A DNA stretch of 64,000 bases from positions 86,949 through 150,948 of the forward strand of contig NZ_DDHJ01000010.1 in NCBI RefSeq assembly GCF_002338065.1, read 5' to 3'. Source of the stretch: Pseudomonas sp. UBA1879 (GTDB taxonomy: Bacteria; Pseudomonadota; Gammaproteobacteria; Pseudomonadales; Pseudomonadaceae). Every line of letters begins with the position of its first letter. Position 1 is the first letter of the stretch. The notes below the pieces were generated by a model. That model was not told where the DNA came from and did no database searches. It saw nothing but the letters and a program-made list of their open reading frames with translations. The position numbers and the translations under genes are program-made. Positions 17,968 to 26,516 of this stretch are shown here, one piece after another.

Positions 17968-18045
17968 GTGCACAAGCCCACCGTGATGAAACGCATTTTG
18001 ATGATGGCATTGATGAAAAGCACCGATGAAAGGGCAGCGCGATGA
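17968..18045 (+). CDS. Candidate 25-residue ORF coupled to ccmC
   Basis: GTG at 17968 is preceded by AAAAGGAG with seven bases of spacing, a good ribosome site. The frame VHKPTVMKRILMMALMKS... runs 25 codons and stops at 18043-18045, overlapping the ccmC ATG (18042) as ATGA. The peptide is basic with a short Met/Leu-rich segment. It could be a leader that couples ccmC translation to upstream ribosomes, or a real small protein. No homology is known to me, and chance cannot be excluded at this length. Confidence 0.35.
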   Translation: MHKPTVMKRILMMALMKSTDERAAR

Positions 18046-18845
18046 ACACCAGCGCCAAGGCTAAACGCGGCCTGAGTTGGGCCTGGTTCCACAAGCTCGG
18101 ATCGCCCAAGTGGTTCTACGGCATCAGCGGCCGTTTGCTGCCGTGGCTGAGTCTCGCCGCTGCCGTGTTGATCGGTATCGGCGTGGTCTGGGGCCTGGCG
18201 TTCGCGCCGCCGGATTACCAGCAGGGCAACAGTTTCCGCATCCTCTATATTCACGTGCCGTCGGCGATGCTGGCGCAATCCTGCTACGTGATGTTGGCGG
18301 TCTGTGGCGTGGTCGGGCTGGTGTGGAAGATGAAGATGGCCGATGTCGCGCTGCAATGCGCCGCGCCCATCGGTGCCTGGATGACCGCCGTGGCACTGCT
18401 GACCGGCGCCATCTGGGGCAAGCCCACCTGGGGCGCTTGGTGGGTCTGGGATGCGCGGCTGACCTCGATGCTGATCCTGCTGTTTCTGTATTTCGGCCTC
18501 ATCGCGCTGGGCAACGCCATCACCAACCGCGAAAGCGCGGCGAAGGCCTGCGCGGTGCTGGCCATCGTCGGCGTGGTGAACATTCCGATCATCAAATATT
18601 CGGTGGAGTGGTGGAGCACGCTGCACCAGGGCGCGACCTTCAGCCTCACCGAAAAACCGGCGATGCCTGCTGAGATGTGGCTGCCGCTGCTGTTCACGGC
18701 GTTGGGTTTCTATTGCTTCTTTGGCGCTGTGTTGCTGCTGCGCATGCGCCTGGAAGTGCTCAAGCGCGAATCCCGCGCGACCTGGGTGAAAGACGAAGTG
18801 ATGAAAGCCCTCGGTCAGAATCCACGCACGGGAGGCGGGCAATGA
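18042..18845 (+). CDS. ccmC: Heme transporter / CcmE heme-loading protein CcmC
   Basis: CcmC attaches heme to CcmE in the periplasm. The 267-residue protein has six predicted membrane segments and the tryptophan-rich heme-handling motif 'WGAWWVWDARLTS', with conserved histidines in the periplasmic loops ('RILYIHVPSAM' and 'WWSTLHQGA'). Its ATG overlaps a small upstream ORF, and its stop overlaps ccmD (ATGA). The N-terminal ~35 residues before the first hydrophobic segment are somewhat basic. Confidence 0.96.
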   Translation: MNTSAKAKRGLSWAWFHKLGSPKWFYGISGRLLPWLSLAAAVLIGIGVVWGLAFAPPDYQQGNSFRILYIHVPSAMLAQSCYVMLAVCGVVGLVWKMKMADVALQCAAPIGAWMTAVALLTGAIWGKPTWGAWWVWDARLTSMLILLFLYFGLIALGNAITNRESAAKACAVLAIVGVVNIPIIKYSVEWWSTLHQGATFSLTEKPAMPAEMWLPLLFTALGFYCFFGAVLLLRMRLEVLKRESRATWVKDEVMKALGQNPRTGGGQ

Positions 18846-19018
18846 GTTTCGATTCCTTCAGCGATTTCCTGACCATGGGCAAGCATGGTCTGTATGTCTG
18901 GACCGCCTATGGCATTTGTCTGGCCGTACTGGTGATCAACGTCGTGTCACCGCTGTTGGCGCGGCGGCGTTACTTGCAACAAGAGGCGCGCCGTTTGCGC
19001 CGGGAGAGCCGTACGTGA
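18842..19018 (+). CDS. ccmD: Heme exporter protein CcmD
   Basis: CcmD is a small single-span membrane protein needed for release of holo-CcmE from CcmABC. The 58-residue product has one membrane helix ('YVWTAYGICLAVLVINVV') followed by an Arg/Glu-rich cytoplasmic tail. The start at 18842 overlaps the ccmC stop and its own stop overlaps the GTG start of ccmE (GTGA). Confidence 0.93.
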   Translation: MSFDSFSDFLTMGKHGLYVWTAYGICLAVLVINVVSPLLARRRYLQQEARRLRRESRT

Positions 19019-19494
19019 ATCCGCTGCGAAAAAAGCGTCTTTTGATCATCGTGGCGATTCTCGCTGGGGTCGGCATCGCGGTCACCCTGGCGCTTAGCGC
19101 TCTGCAACAGAACATCAATCTGTTTTACACCCCGACCCAGATCGCCAGCGGCGAAGCGCCCCATAACACCCGCATCCGCGCCGGGGGTATGGTGGAGAAG
19201 GGTTCGATGCAACGGTCTGCCGATTCGCTGGACGTGACGTTCGTGGTCACCGATTTCAACAAGTCGGTGACCATTACCTATCGCGGGATTCTGCCGGACC
19301 TGTTCCGCGAAGGGCAGGGCATCGTTGCGCTCGGCAAACTCAACGCCGACGGTGTGGTGCAGGCCGATGAAGTGCTGGCCAAGCACGACGAGAAATATAT
19401 GCCGCCCGAAGTCACCAAAGCGTTGAAGGACAGCGGCCAATCTGCGCCGAACGCACCGGCGGGCGCGTCCTACACACCCGGTAAACAGGGGTAA
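19015..19494 (+). CDS. ccmE: Cytochrome c maturation heme chaperone CcmE
   Basis: CcmE carries heme covalently in the periplasm. The 159-residue protein has an N-terminal signal-anchor ('LLIIVAILAGVGIAVTLAL') and a beta-barrel domain ending in the heme-binding motif HDEKY, with His124 as the covalent attachment residue and Tyr128 as ligand. The C-terminal tail is flexible, with Gly/Ala/Pro. GTG 19015 is the chosen start because it overlaps the ccmD stop and gives the usual NPLRKKR N-terminus. Confidence 0.96.
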   Translation: MNPLRKKRLLIIVAILAGVGIAVTLALSALQQNINLFYTPTQIASGEAPHNTRIRAGGMVEKGSMQRSADSLDVTFVVTDFNKSVTITYRGILPDLFREGQGIVALGKLNADGVVQADEVLAKHDEKYMPPEVTKALKDSGQSAPNAPAGASYTPGKQG

Positions 19495-19497
19495 ACC

Positions 19498-21471
19498 ATG
19501 ATTCCCGAACTCGGCCATCTGGCCATGATCCTGGCCCTGTGCTTCGCTGTCGTGCAGGCCGTCGTGCCGCTGTTCGGTGCCTGGCGTGGCGACCGTGTGT
19601 GGATGGGCCTGGCGCAACCGGCGGCGTGGGGGCAATTTGCGTTTCTGCTGTTTGCCTTCGGTTGCCTCAGCTATTCGTTCATGGTCGACGACTTCTCGGT
19701 GACTTACATCGCCGAAAACTCCAACAGCGCCTTGCCGTGGTACTACAAATTCAGCGCCGTGTGGGGCGCACACGAAGGCTCGTTGCTGCTGTGGGCCTTG
19801 ATTCTCGGAGGCTGGACCTTCGCCGTGTCGGTGTGTTCCCGGCAATTGCCGCAGGTCATGCTGGCGCGGGTGCTGGCGGTGATGGGCCTGATCAGCATCG
19901 GTTTTCTGCTGTTTCTGATCCTCACCTCCAACCCGTTCAGCCGCATCCTGCCGCAGATTCCTCAAGACGGCCGCGACCTCAACCCGCTGCTGCAAGACCC
20001 CGGCCTGATCATTCACCCGCCGATGCTCTACATGGGCTACGTCGGTTTCTCGGTGGCCTTCGCCTTCGCCATCGCCGCGTTGCTCGGCGGTCGTCTCGAC
20101 GCGGCCTGGGCACGCTGGTCGCGGCCGTGGACCATCGTCGCCTGGGCCTTCCTCGGCATCGGCATCACCCTTGGCTCGTGGTGGGCGTACTACGAACTGG
20201 GCTGGGGCGGCTGGTGGTTCTGGGACCCGGTCGAGAACGCCTCGTTCATGCCGTGGCTGGTGGGCACCGCGCTGATTCACTCGCTGGCCGTGACTGAAAA
20301 GCGCGGCGTGTTCAAAAGCTGGACCGTGTTGCTGGCCATTGCGGCGTTTTCCCTGAGCCTGCTGGGCACCTTCCTCGTGCGCTCCGGCGTGCTGACGTCG
20401 GTCCACGCGTTTGCCTCCGACCCGGCCCGTGGCGTGTTCATTCTGGTGTTTCTGTTGATGGTGGTGGGCGGTTCGCTGACCCTGTTCGCCATCCGCGCGC
20501 CGGTGGTGAAAAGCCACGTCGGCTTCGGATTATGGTCGCGGGAGACGCTGCTGTTGGGCAATAACCTGGTGCTGGTGGTGGCGGCGTCGATGATCCTGCT
20601 CGGCACGCTGTACCCCTTGGTGCTGGACGCCATGAGCGGGGCGAAGATGTCGGTGGGGCCGCCGTACTTCAATGCGCTGTTCCTGCCGTTGATGGCGCTG
20701 TTGATGGCGGTGATGGCGGTCGGCGTGCTGGTGCGCTGGAAAGACACCCCGGTGAAATGGCTGATGAGCATGCTTGCGCCCGTGCTGGTGGGCAGTGCAG
20801 CGCTGGCGGTGATCGCCGGGTTCGCCATGGCTGATTTCCACTGGGCCGTGCTGGCGACCGTGCTCCTGGCAGCGTGGGTACTGCTGGCGGGCGTGCGCGA
20901 CCTGCTCGACAAGACTCGCCATAAAGGGTTGATCAAAGGCGCGACGGCGTTGAGCCGCAGCTATTGGGGCATGCAACTGGCGCACATCGGCATCGCGGTG
21001 GTAGCGCTGGGCGTGGTGTTGTCGAGTCAGAACAGTGCCGAACGTGACCTGCGCATGGCCCCGGGCGATTCAGTCGAACTGGGCGGCTACACCTTTGTGT
21101 TCGAGGGCGCCAAACACGTTCAGGGTCCGAACTTCACGTCCGATGAAGGCACTGTCCGCGTGCTGTCGAAGGGAGAAGAGGTGACCGTGCTGTACCCGGA
21201 AAAACGCCTGTACACCGTGCAGCGTTCGATGATGACCGAGGCCGGGATCGACGGCGGTTTCAGCCGCGATCTGTATGTGGCGCTGGGCGAGCCGCTGGAC
21301 AACGGCGCCTGGGCGGTGCGGGTCCATGTCAAACCCTTCGTGCGCTGGATCTGGTTCGGCGGGTTGATCACCGCATTGGGTGGTTTGCTGGCGGCGCTGG
21401 ACAAGCGTTATCGGGTCAGAGTGCGAACAAAGGTGCGGGACGCGTTGGGGCTGTCAGGAGCTGCGGTATGA
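19498..21471 (+). CDS. ccmF: Heme lyase subunit CcmF
   Basis: CcmF is the large membrane subunit of the heme-ligating complex. The 657-residue protein has many membrane helices and the WWD motif 'WGGWWFWDPVENASFMPW', with heme-ligand histidines in conserved loops ('WGAHEGSLLLW' and 'ALIHSLAVTEKRG'). It begins three bases after ccmE and overlaps ccmG by four. Full length for the family. Confidence 0.97.
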   Translation: MIPELGHLAMILALCFAVVQAVVPLFGAWRGDRVWMGLAQPAAWGQFAFLLFAFGCLSYSFMVDDFSVTYIAENSNSALPWYYKFSAVWGAHEGSLLLWALILGGWTFAVSVCSRQLPQVMLARVLAVMGLISIGFLLFLILTSNPFSRILPQIPQDGRDLNPLLQDPGLIIHPPMLYMGYVGFSVAFAFAIAALLGGRLDAAWARWSRPWTIVAWAFLGIGITLGSWWAYYELGWGGWWFWDPVENASFMPWLVGTALIHSLAVTEKRGVFKSWTVLLAIAAFSLSLLGTFLVRSGVLTSVHAFASDPARGVFILVFLLMVVGGSLTLFAIRAPVVKSHVGFGLWSRETLLLGNNLVLVVAASMILLGTLYPLVLDAMSGAKMSVGPPYFNALFLPLMALLMAVMAVGVLVRWKDTPVKWLMSMLAPVLVGSAALAVIAGFAMADFHWAVLATVLLAAWVLLAGVRDLLDKTRHKGLIKGATALSRSYWGMQLAHIGIAVVALGVVLSSQNSAERDLRMAPGDSVELGGYTFVFEGAKHVQGPNFTSDEGTVRVLSKGEEVTVLYPEKRLYTVQRSMMTEAGIDGGFSRDLYVALGEPLDNGAWAVRVHVKPFVRWIWFGGLITALGGLLAALDKRYRVRVRTKVRDALGLSGAAV

Positions 21472-22004
21472 AGCGTTGGGTGTTGTTGATTCCGCTGGTG
21501 CTGTTTCTCGGCCTGGCAGGGGTTCTGTATCGCGGGTTGTACCTGGACCCCTCGGAACTGCCTTCGGCGCTGATCGACAAACCGTTCCCCGATTTCGCGC
21601 TGCCCGCCGTGCAGGACGGCGCGCCGCTGACCCGCGCCAACCTGCTGGGCAAACCGGCGCTGGTCAACGTCTGGGGCACCTGGTGCGTTGCCTGCCGGGT
21701 CGAACACCCGGTGCTGACCAAACTGGCGCAGCAGGGTGTGGTGATCTACGGCGTCAACTACAAGGACGTCAACGCCGACGCCTTGAAATGGCTCAGCGAA
21801 TTTCACGATCCGTATCAACTGAACATCAATGACGAAGCCGGCAGTCTGGGCTTGAACCTGGGCGTGTACGGCGCACCGGAAACCTTTCTGATCGACAGCA
21901 AAGGCATCATTCGCTACAAGCACGTCGGCGTGATCGACGAAACCGTCTGGCGGGAGAAACTGGCTGGGCTGTATCAGGGGCTGGTGGATGAGGGTAAGCC
22001 ATGA
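21468..22004 (+). CDS. ccmG: Thiol:disulfide interchange protein CcmG/DsbE
   Basis: CcmG (DsbE) is a membrane-anchored periplasmic thioredoxin that reduces apocytochrome c cysteines. The 178-residue protein has an N-terminal anchor ('WVLLIPLVLFLGLAGVLY') and a thioredoxin fold with active-site Cys73-Cys76 in 'GTWCVACRVEHP'. The cis-proline region 'GAPETFLID' is present. ATG 21468 overlaps the ccmF stop; its stop overlaps ccmH (ATGA). Confidence 0.97.
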   Translation: MKRWVLLIPLVLFLGLAGVLYRGLYLDPSELPSALIDKPFPDFALPAVQDGAPLTRANLLGKPALVNVWGTWCVACRVEHPVLTKLAQQGVVIYGVNYKDVNADALKWLSEFHDPYQLNINDEAGSLGLNLGVYGAPETFLIDSKGIIRYKHVGVIDETVWREKLAGLYQGLVDEGKP

Positions 22005-22597
22005 GCGGCCTTCTGGATCGCATGGAATCCATTGGAGGAGTGAGCGTGCTCGCGATGCTTTTTCAACGCCGATGCAAAGGTGTCGCCTGTACCGTCGTCT
22101 CGCGAGCAAGCTCACTCCTACAGGGGCTGCGTGCTTGCGCGATAGCGGTGGCAATGTTGCTGGGTGGCATGAACGTCGCCCACGCCGCCATCGACGCTTA
22201 CACCTTCAAGGATGACGCCGAGCGCGCCCGTTACACCGAGCTGACCCGCGAGCTGCGCTGCCCGAAATGTCAGAACCAGGACATCGCCGATTCCAACGCA
22301 CCCATCGCCGCCGACCTGCGCAAAGAGATTTACCGCATGCTCGGCGAAGGGCAGAGCAATCAGCAGATCATCGATTTCATGGTCGATCGCTATGGCGAGT
22401 TCGTGCGCTATAAACCTGAATTGAACGCCCACACCTGGCTGCTCTGGTTCGGTCCTGCCGGACTGCTGCTGGGCGGCGCGGTGCTGATCGGCGTGATCGT
22501 TACGCGTCGTCGCAGCCAACGCGGCGAAGAGGCCGATGAGCTTTCCGACGAGGAGCGTCAGCGCCTCGCCCACCTGCTGGATAAAAACCACGAATGA
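22001..22597 (+). CDS. ccmH: Cytochrome c maturation protein CcmH (CycL type) with REPIN-derived N-terminal extension
   Basis: CcmH is the periplasmic thiol reductase subunit of the heme lyase. The conserved domain begins at 'AIDAYTFKDDAERARY'; the redox motif is Cys87-Cys90 ('LRCPKCQNQ') and a C-terminal membrane helix follows. A secretion signal ('ACAIAVAMLLGGMNVAHA') ends near residue 62. Ahead of it lie about 40 extra residues encoded by a REPIN (22034-22123) that keeps the frame open from the ATG at 22001, which overlaps the ccmG stop. No ATG or GTG with a ribosome site lies between the REPIN and the signal. The signal peptide therefore seems to carry a long basic pre-region. Confidence 0.93.
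   Translation: MSGLLDRMESIGGVSVLAMLFQRRCKGVACTVVSRASSLLQGLRACAIAVAMLLGGMNVAHAAIDAYTFKDDAERARYTELTRELRCPKCQNQDIADSNAPIAADLRKEIYRMLGEGQSNQQIIDFMVDRYGEFVRYKPELNAHTWLLWFGPAGLLLGGAVLIGVIVTRRRSQRGEEADELSDEERQRLAHLLDKNHE
22034..22123. repeat. REPIN inside the 5' coding part of ccmH
   Basis: GGAGTGAGCGTGCTCGCGA at the left and TCGCGAGCAAGCTCACTCC followed by TACAG at the right are the inverted arms of the same REP class found at 7926, 39234 and 51669. The element is about 90 bases, a multiple of three, and contains no stop in the ccmH frame. Confidence 0.85.
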
Positions 22598-23799
22598 TCG
22601 ATTTCTGGCTCGCCGCTGGCCTCTTGTTGCTGGTGGCCTTGAGTTTTCTGCTAATCCCGTTGCTGCGCGGTCGTCGCGCCCAACGTGAAGAAGATCGCAC
22701 GGCCCTCAACGTTGCGCTGTATGAGGAACGCGTGGCGGAATTGCAGGTTCAGCAAGCCGAGGGCGTACTGTCCGCTGCGCAAATGGACAGTGGCCGTGCC
22801 GAGGCCGCTCGTGAATTGCTGGCCGACACCGAAGGCGTGTCCGCCGAGCACGTCTCACGGCTGGGCACGCCATTGCCGTTACTCGCGGCGGTGCTGGTGC
22901 CGGTGGTGGCGCTGGGGCTCTATCTGCATTTCGGCGCCAGCGACAAGGTCGAGCTGACCCGGGAATTTGCCGTGCCGCCGACTTCACTGGCGCAGATGAC
23001 CGATCGATTGGAACGTGCCGTGAAGGCACAGCCGGATTCGGCGGAGAGCCTGTATTTCCTGGCCCGCACCTACATGTCGCAAGACCGGCCTGCCGATGCG
23101 GCGAAGATGTTCGAACGGGCTGTCGCGCTGGCCGGGCGTCAGCCGGAACTGCTGGGGCAGTGGGCACAAGCCCTGTATTTCGCAGGCAACAAAGCCTGGA
23201 CGCCGCAGATCCAGGGGCTGGCCGATGAAGCCCTGAAGACTGACCCCAAGGAAGTCACCAGCCTCGGTTTGCAGGGCATCCATGCGTTCGAGAGTCAGCA
23301 TTTCCAAGCGGCGGTGGATTACTGGAGACGCCTGCTCGCGGTCTTGCCACCCAATGACCCCTCACGCGCCGCGCTGGAAGGCGGCATCGCACGCGCCAGC
23401 GAGAAGGTTGTGCAAAGCGGCGGTCAGGTGCAGGACACGACGTTGGTGGCGGCCCCTGCTGCGCACCTGAAAGTCCGCGTGACCCTGTCCGATGACCTCA
23501 AAGCCAAGGTTGAGCCGGGTGACACGGTGTTCGTTTTTGCCCGCGCCGTTTCCGGCCCGCCTGCACCGTTGGCGGTGAAGCGCATGACCGTCGCCGATCT
23601 GCCGGTGGAGGTGGAATTGACCGACGCCGACGCCATGATGCCGCAACTGAAACTGTCGAACTTTCCGGAAGTCCAACTCGTTGCTCGGGTATCCCGCGCA
23701 GGCCAGCCCACTTCCGGCGAGTGGATCGGTCGCAGCCAACCGTTGCCCAGCAACGTCACGGCGCGACAGGCCCTGACCATCGACAGCCCCGATCAGTAG
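22594..23799 (+). CDS. ccmI: Cytochrome c maturation TPR protein CcmI
   Basis: CcmI is the apocytochrome c chaperone of the heme lyase complex. The 401-residue protein starts with a membrane helix ('LAAGLLLLVALSFLLIPLL'), then a cytoplasmic helical segment with leucine/acidic pattern, a second membrane helix ('LPLLAAVLVPVVALGLYL'), TPR-type repeats (about 125-270, with 'YFLARTYMSQDRPADAAKMF') and a C-terminal periplasmic domain. ATG overlaps the ccmH stop. Last ccm gene of the operon. Confidence 0.94.
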   Translation: MIDFWLAAGLLLLVALSFLLIPLLRGRRAQREEDRTALNVALYEERVAELQVQQAEGVLSAAQMDSGRAEAARELLADTEGVSAEHVSRLGTPLPLLAAVLVPVVALGLYLHFGASDKVELTREFAVPPTSLAQMTDRLERAVKAQPDSAESLYFLARTYMSQDRPADAAKMFERAVALAGRQPELLGQWAQALYFAGNKAWTPQIQGLADEALKTDPKEVTSLGLQGIHAFESQHFQAAVDYWRRLLAVLPPNDPSRAALEGGIARASEKVVQSGGQVQDTTLVAAPAAHLKVRVTLSDDLKAKVEPGDTVFVFARAVSGPPAPLAVKRMTVADLPVEVELTDADAMMPQLKLSNFPEVQLVARVSRAGQPTSGEWIGRSQPLPSNVTARQALTIDSPDQ

Positions 23800-23846
23800 C
23801 GCTCCGACACGCCTGATCGCGCGGCCCTGACACAGTTGAGAATCCT

Positions 23847-24272
23847 ATGTATCGCGTCGCACGATTTGCCTTGTTGAGTGTGGTGGTGGCGTTGAGCGCC
23901 GCCTGTGCGGTCCAGCGCCCTGGCCCGCAGAGTTCGGAACCGATCCCGACGATTCCCGGTGGCGCGTCCCAACCGCAGCCCACCCCGCAGCCGGGGACCC
24001 CTCGGACCACGCCCCAGACCCCGCCGTCGACGCCGATCCCGTCGGGTCCGAAAACCTCTGCCAACTTCGCTCCGCCACCCGGTGGTAACAGCCATTGGGA
24101 CGCCAAACTGGGCGTGCACGTGCTGAACAACGTCCCCAACACTTTCTACCGCCAACGCACCTACTACCGCTGGAACAACGGCTGGAGCTGGTCCACCTCG
24201 CCGAGCGGCCCTTGGCAGGACACCGACGCCAGCGGCGTGCCACCGGGGTTGAGCCGGCAGTTCGGAAATTGA
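23847..24272 (+). CDS. Proline-rich outer-membrane lipoprotein, function unknown
   Basis: A 141-residue protein with a lipoprotein signal: basic start, hydrophobic core and lipobox LSAAC with the acylated cysteine at 20. Residue +2 is Ala, predicting the outer membrane. Residues 25-75 are a Pro/Thr/Gln linker. The C-terminal 60 residues are rich in Tyr and Trp ('RQRTYYRWNNGWSW', 'SPSGPWQD'), resembling small 'YXWD'-like cell-wall or carbohydrate-facing modules. It follows ccmI by 47 bases on the same strand and may share its transcript. I do not recognise a named family with certainty. Confidence 0.75.
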   Translation: MYRVARFALLSVVVALSAACAVQRPGPQSSEPIPTIPGGASQPQPTPQPGTPRTTPQTPPSTPIPSGPKTSANFAPPPGGNSHWDAKLGVHVLNNVPNTFYRQRTYYRWNNGWSWSTSPSGPWQDTDASGVPPGLSRQFGN

Positions 24273-24455
24273 ATCCACGTAACCCTTACATGAGCGGGGC
24301 TTATCCGGTGAGCGCGCTGGGGCGCGTTTGACCGAAGTCGGCGTAAACTCTGCGGCGCTGTCTACTTATCGCGACGCGCTTATCTGGTGACGACTGCTGC
24401 GCAGACGATCGCGGGACAAGCCAAGGTCCTACAGGGGCATGTATCTGGCACCGAT

Positions 24456-24489
24456 AAAAAAACGGCGACCTGTGAGGTCGCCGTTTTGC
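24456..24489 (-). terminator. Intrinsic terminator of the sulfate-binding protein gene
   Basis: AAAACGGCGACC - TGTGA - GGTCGCCGTTTT is a strong hairpin with an A-tract on one side and a T-tract on the other, 15 bases beyond the sbp stop. It would also end rightward transcription from the ccm operon, so it is probably bidirectional. A REP fragment (GATCGCGGGACAAGCCAAGG...) precedes it near 24409. Confidence 0.8.
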
Positions 24490-24503
24490 GTTAACCGGTC
24501 CGG

Positions 24504-25502
24504 TTATTTGCCCGGGTAAATCTGGTCGAACACGCCACCATCGATGAAATGGGTCTTCTGGATGTCCGGCCAGGCGCCGAAGGTTTTTTCGATGTTGAGG
24601 AAGTCGACTTTCGGGAAGCGGTCGGTGTACTTCGCCAGCACGTTCGGGTCACGCGGACGCAGGTAGTTGGCGGCGGCGATTTCCTGGCCTTCCGGCGACC
24701 ACAGGTATTTGAGGTAATCCTCGGCCAGGGCGCGGGTGCCTTTCTTGTCGACGACCTTGTCGACCACGCTCACGGGCGGTTCGGCTTCGGCGGAAACGCT
24801 TGGGTAGACCACTTCGAACTGGTCCCGGCCAAACTCGCGGGCAATCATCTCGGCTTCGTTTTCGAAGGTCACCAGCACGTCGCCGATATGGTTGGTCATG
24901 AACGTGGTGGTCGCGCCACGGCCGCCGGTGTCGAGGACCGGCACATGGCTGAACACCTGGCCGACGAATTTTTTCGCGGCGGCTTCATCGCCGCCGTTCT
25001 TCAGCGTATAGCCCCACGCCGACAGGTAGGTGTAGCGACCGTTGCCGGAGGTTTTCGGGTTTGGCACCACCACTTCCACGCCGTCTTTCACCAGATCATT
25101 CCAGTCTTTCAGCGCTTTCGGGTTGCCCTTGCGCACGATGAACACCGTGGCCGAGGTGAACGGCGCGCTGTTGTTCGGCAGGCGCGTGACCCAGTCTTTC
25201 GGCACCAGCCCGCCGTTGTCCGCCAGGGAGTTGATGTCGGTGGCCATGTTCATGGTGATCACGTCAGCGGGCAGGCCGTCGATGACCGAGCGTGCCTGTT
25301 TGCTCGACCCGCCGAAAGACATTTTCAGGGTCACGTCTTCCTTGTGTTCGGCCTGCCAATGTTTCTGGAAAGCGGCGTTGTAATCCTTGTAGAAGTCGCG
25401 CATCACGTCGTACGAAACGTTGAGCAATTCCGGCGCGGCCTGGGCAGCGCTGCCGAAGGCCATTCCAGCGGCCAGAAGAGAAGCGGCGAAAAGTTTGTTC
25501 AC
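24504..25502 (-). CDS. sbp: Periplasmic sulfate-binding protein of an ABC transporter
   Basis: A 332-residue solute-binding protein of the Sbp/CysP family that delivers sulfate (or thiosulfate) to the CysTWA permease. The first 22 residues are a Sec signal peptide ending AAQA. Conserved anion-pocket regions are visible: 'LNVSYDVMRDFYKDYN', 'SFGGSSKQARSVIDGL', 'ANPKTSGNGRY'-like 'VVPNPKTSGNGRYTYL' and 'GGRGATTTFM'. No permease gene accompanies it here, which is usual for Pseudomonas sbp. Choice between sulfate and thiosulfate preference cannot be made from sequence alone. Confidence 0.92.
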   Translation of the reverse strand: MNKLFAASLLAAGMAFGSAAQAAPELLNVSYDVMRDFYKDYNAAFQKHWQAEHKEDVTLKMSFGGSSKQARSVIDGLPADVITMNMATDINSLADNGGLVPKDWVTRLPNNSAPFTSATVFIVRKGNPKALKDWNDLVKDGVEVVVPNPKTSGNGRYTYLSAWGYTLKNGGDEAAAKKFVGQVFSHVPVLDTGGRGATTTFMTNHIGDVLVTFENEAEMIAREFGRDQFEVVYPSVSAEAEPPVSVVDKVVDKKGTRALAEDYLKYLWSPEGQEIAAANYLRPRDPNVLAKYTDRFPKVDFLNIEKTFGAWPDIQKTHFIDGGVFDQIYPGK

Positions 25503-25613
25503 TGCGAATTCCTTTGTCGTGTGTAGAAGCTGTTCTTATGGATAAAGCGATGGCGAATGGCCGCGACTATAGCGAAAAAGCCACTGGGCCTTATAGACCG
25601 AATACGTCTGTGC

Positions 25614-26471
25614 TTATGTTTCCCCCGAGGGCGGCGAGGCGGCGATCGAATCGACTTTGGGGAACAACGCATTGCCGCAGCGGGCGCAAAACGCGGCGTT
25701 GGGTTCGTGGCTCGGTTTGGCGCACACCGGGCAGTCGTGCTCCAGCTGGTCGCCGCGCATGGCGGTGGCGAGCTCCGCGGTGAAAATCCCGGTGGGCACG
25801 GCGATGATCGAGTAACCGGTGATCATCACCAGCGACGACAAAATCTGGCCAATGGGCGTTTTCGGCACGATGTCGCCAAAGCCCACGGTGGTCAGCGTGA
25901 CGATGGCCCAGTAGATGCCTTTGGGAATGCTGGTAAAGCCGTGATCCGGGCCTTCCACGACGTACATCAACGTGCCGAAGACCGTCACCAGCGTCGACAC
26001 GGTCACCAGAAACACGATGATTTTCTGCTTGCTGCCGCGCAACGCCGCCAGCAGGTAATTGGCTTGCTTCAGATAAGGGCTGAGCTTGAGCACGCGGAAG
26101 ATCCGCAACATCCGCACTACGCGCACGATCAGCAGGTACTGCGCATCACTGTTGTAGAGCGCGAGGATGCCGGGGACGATCGCCAGCAGGTCGATCAGGC
26201 CGTAGAAGCTGAAGGCGTATTTCAGGGGCTGCGGCGAGCAATACAGGCGCAGGATGTACTCGACGAGGAAGACAAAGGTAAAGCCCCACTCGATGTAGGC
26301 CAGCAGGTCGGCGTAGTCGCGATGAATGGCTTGGATGCTGTCGAGCATCACAATGGCCAGGCTGGCGAGGATGATCAGCAGCAGGGCCTTGTCGAAGCGC
26401 CGACCGGCCTTGGTGTCTGTCTGAAAAACGATAATGCGCAACTGTTCGCGCCAACCGGTGTTGCTGTCCAT
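25614..26471 (-). CDS. Six-helix voltage-gated-type potassium channel with C-terminal zinc ribbon
   Basis: A 285-residue ion channel of the Kv/Kch type. Four S1-S4 helices precede a pore; S4 carries regularly spaced arginines ('VRVVRMLRIFRVLKL'). The selectivity filter TVGFGD (Thr195 on) is the potassium signature, in 'TLTTVGFGDIVPKTP'. After the last helix, 45 residues hold two CxxC pairs ('CPVCAKP' and 'CARCGN'), a probable zinc ribbon in place of an RCK domain. The urea transporter ends 45 bases upstream on the same strand, so the two may be cotranscribed. Function beyond K+ conductance is not deducible. Confidence 0.88.
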   Translation of the reverse strand: MDSNTGWREQLRIIVFQTDTKAGRRFDKALLLIILASLAIVMLDSIQAIHRDYADLLAYIEWGFTFVFLVEYILRLYCSPQPLKYAFSFYGLIDLLAIVPGILALYNSDAQYLLIVRVVRMLRIFRVLKLSPYLKQANYLLAALRGSKQKIIVFLVTVSTLVTVFGTLMYVVEGPDHGFTSIPKGIYWAIVTLTTVGFGDIVPKTPIGQILSSLVMITGYSIIAVPTGIFTAELATAMRGDQLEHDCPVCAKPSHEPNAAFCARCGNALFPKVDSIAASPPSGET

Positions 26472-26516
26472 GAGGGGGTTCCGAGTGCAAGGTCGGCAGA
26501 GCCTGTGACAAACCGC

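Noticed and set aside
24273..24455. Possible small gene or RNA between the lipoprotein and sbp
   Set aside because: Only a degenerate REP fragment and the sbp terminator are recognisable; no ribosome site with an ORF was found.
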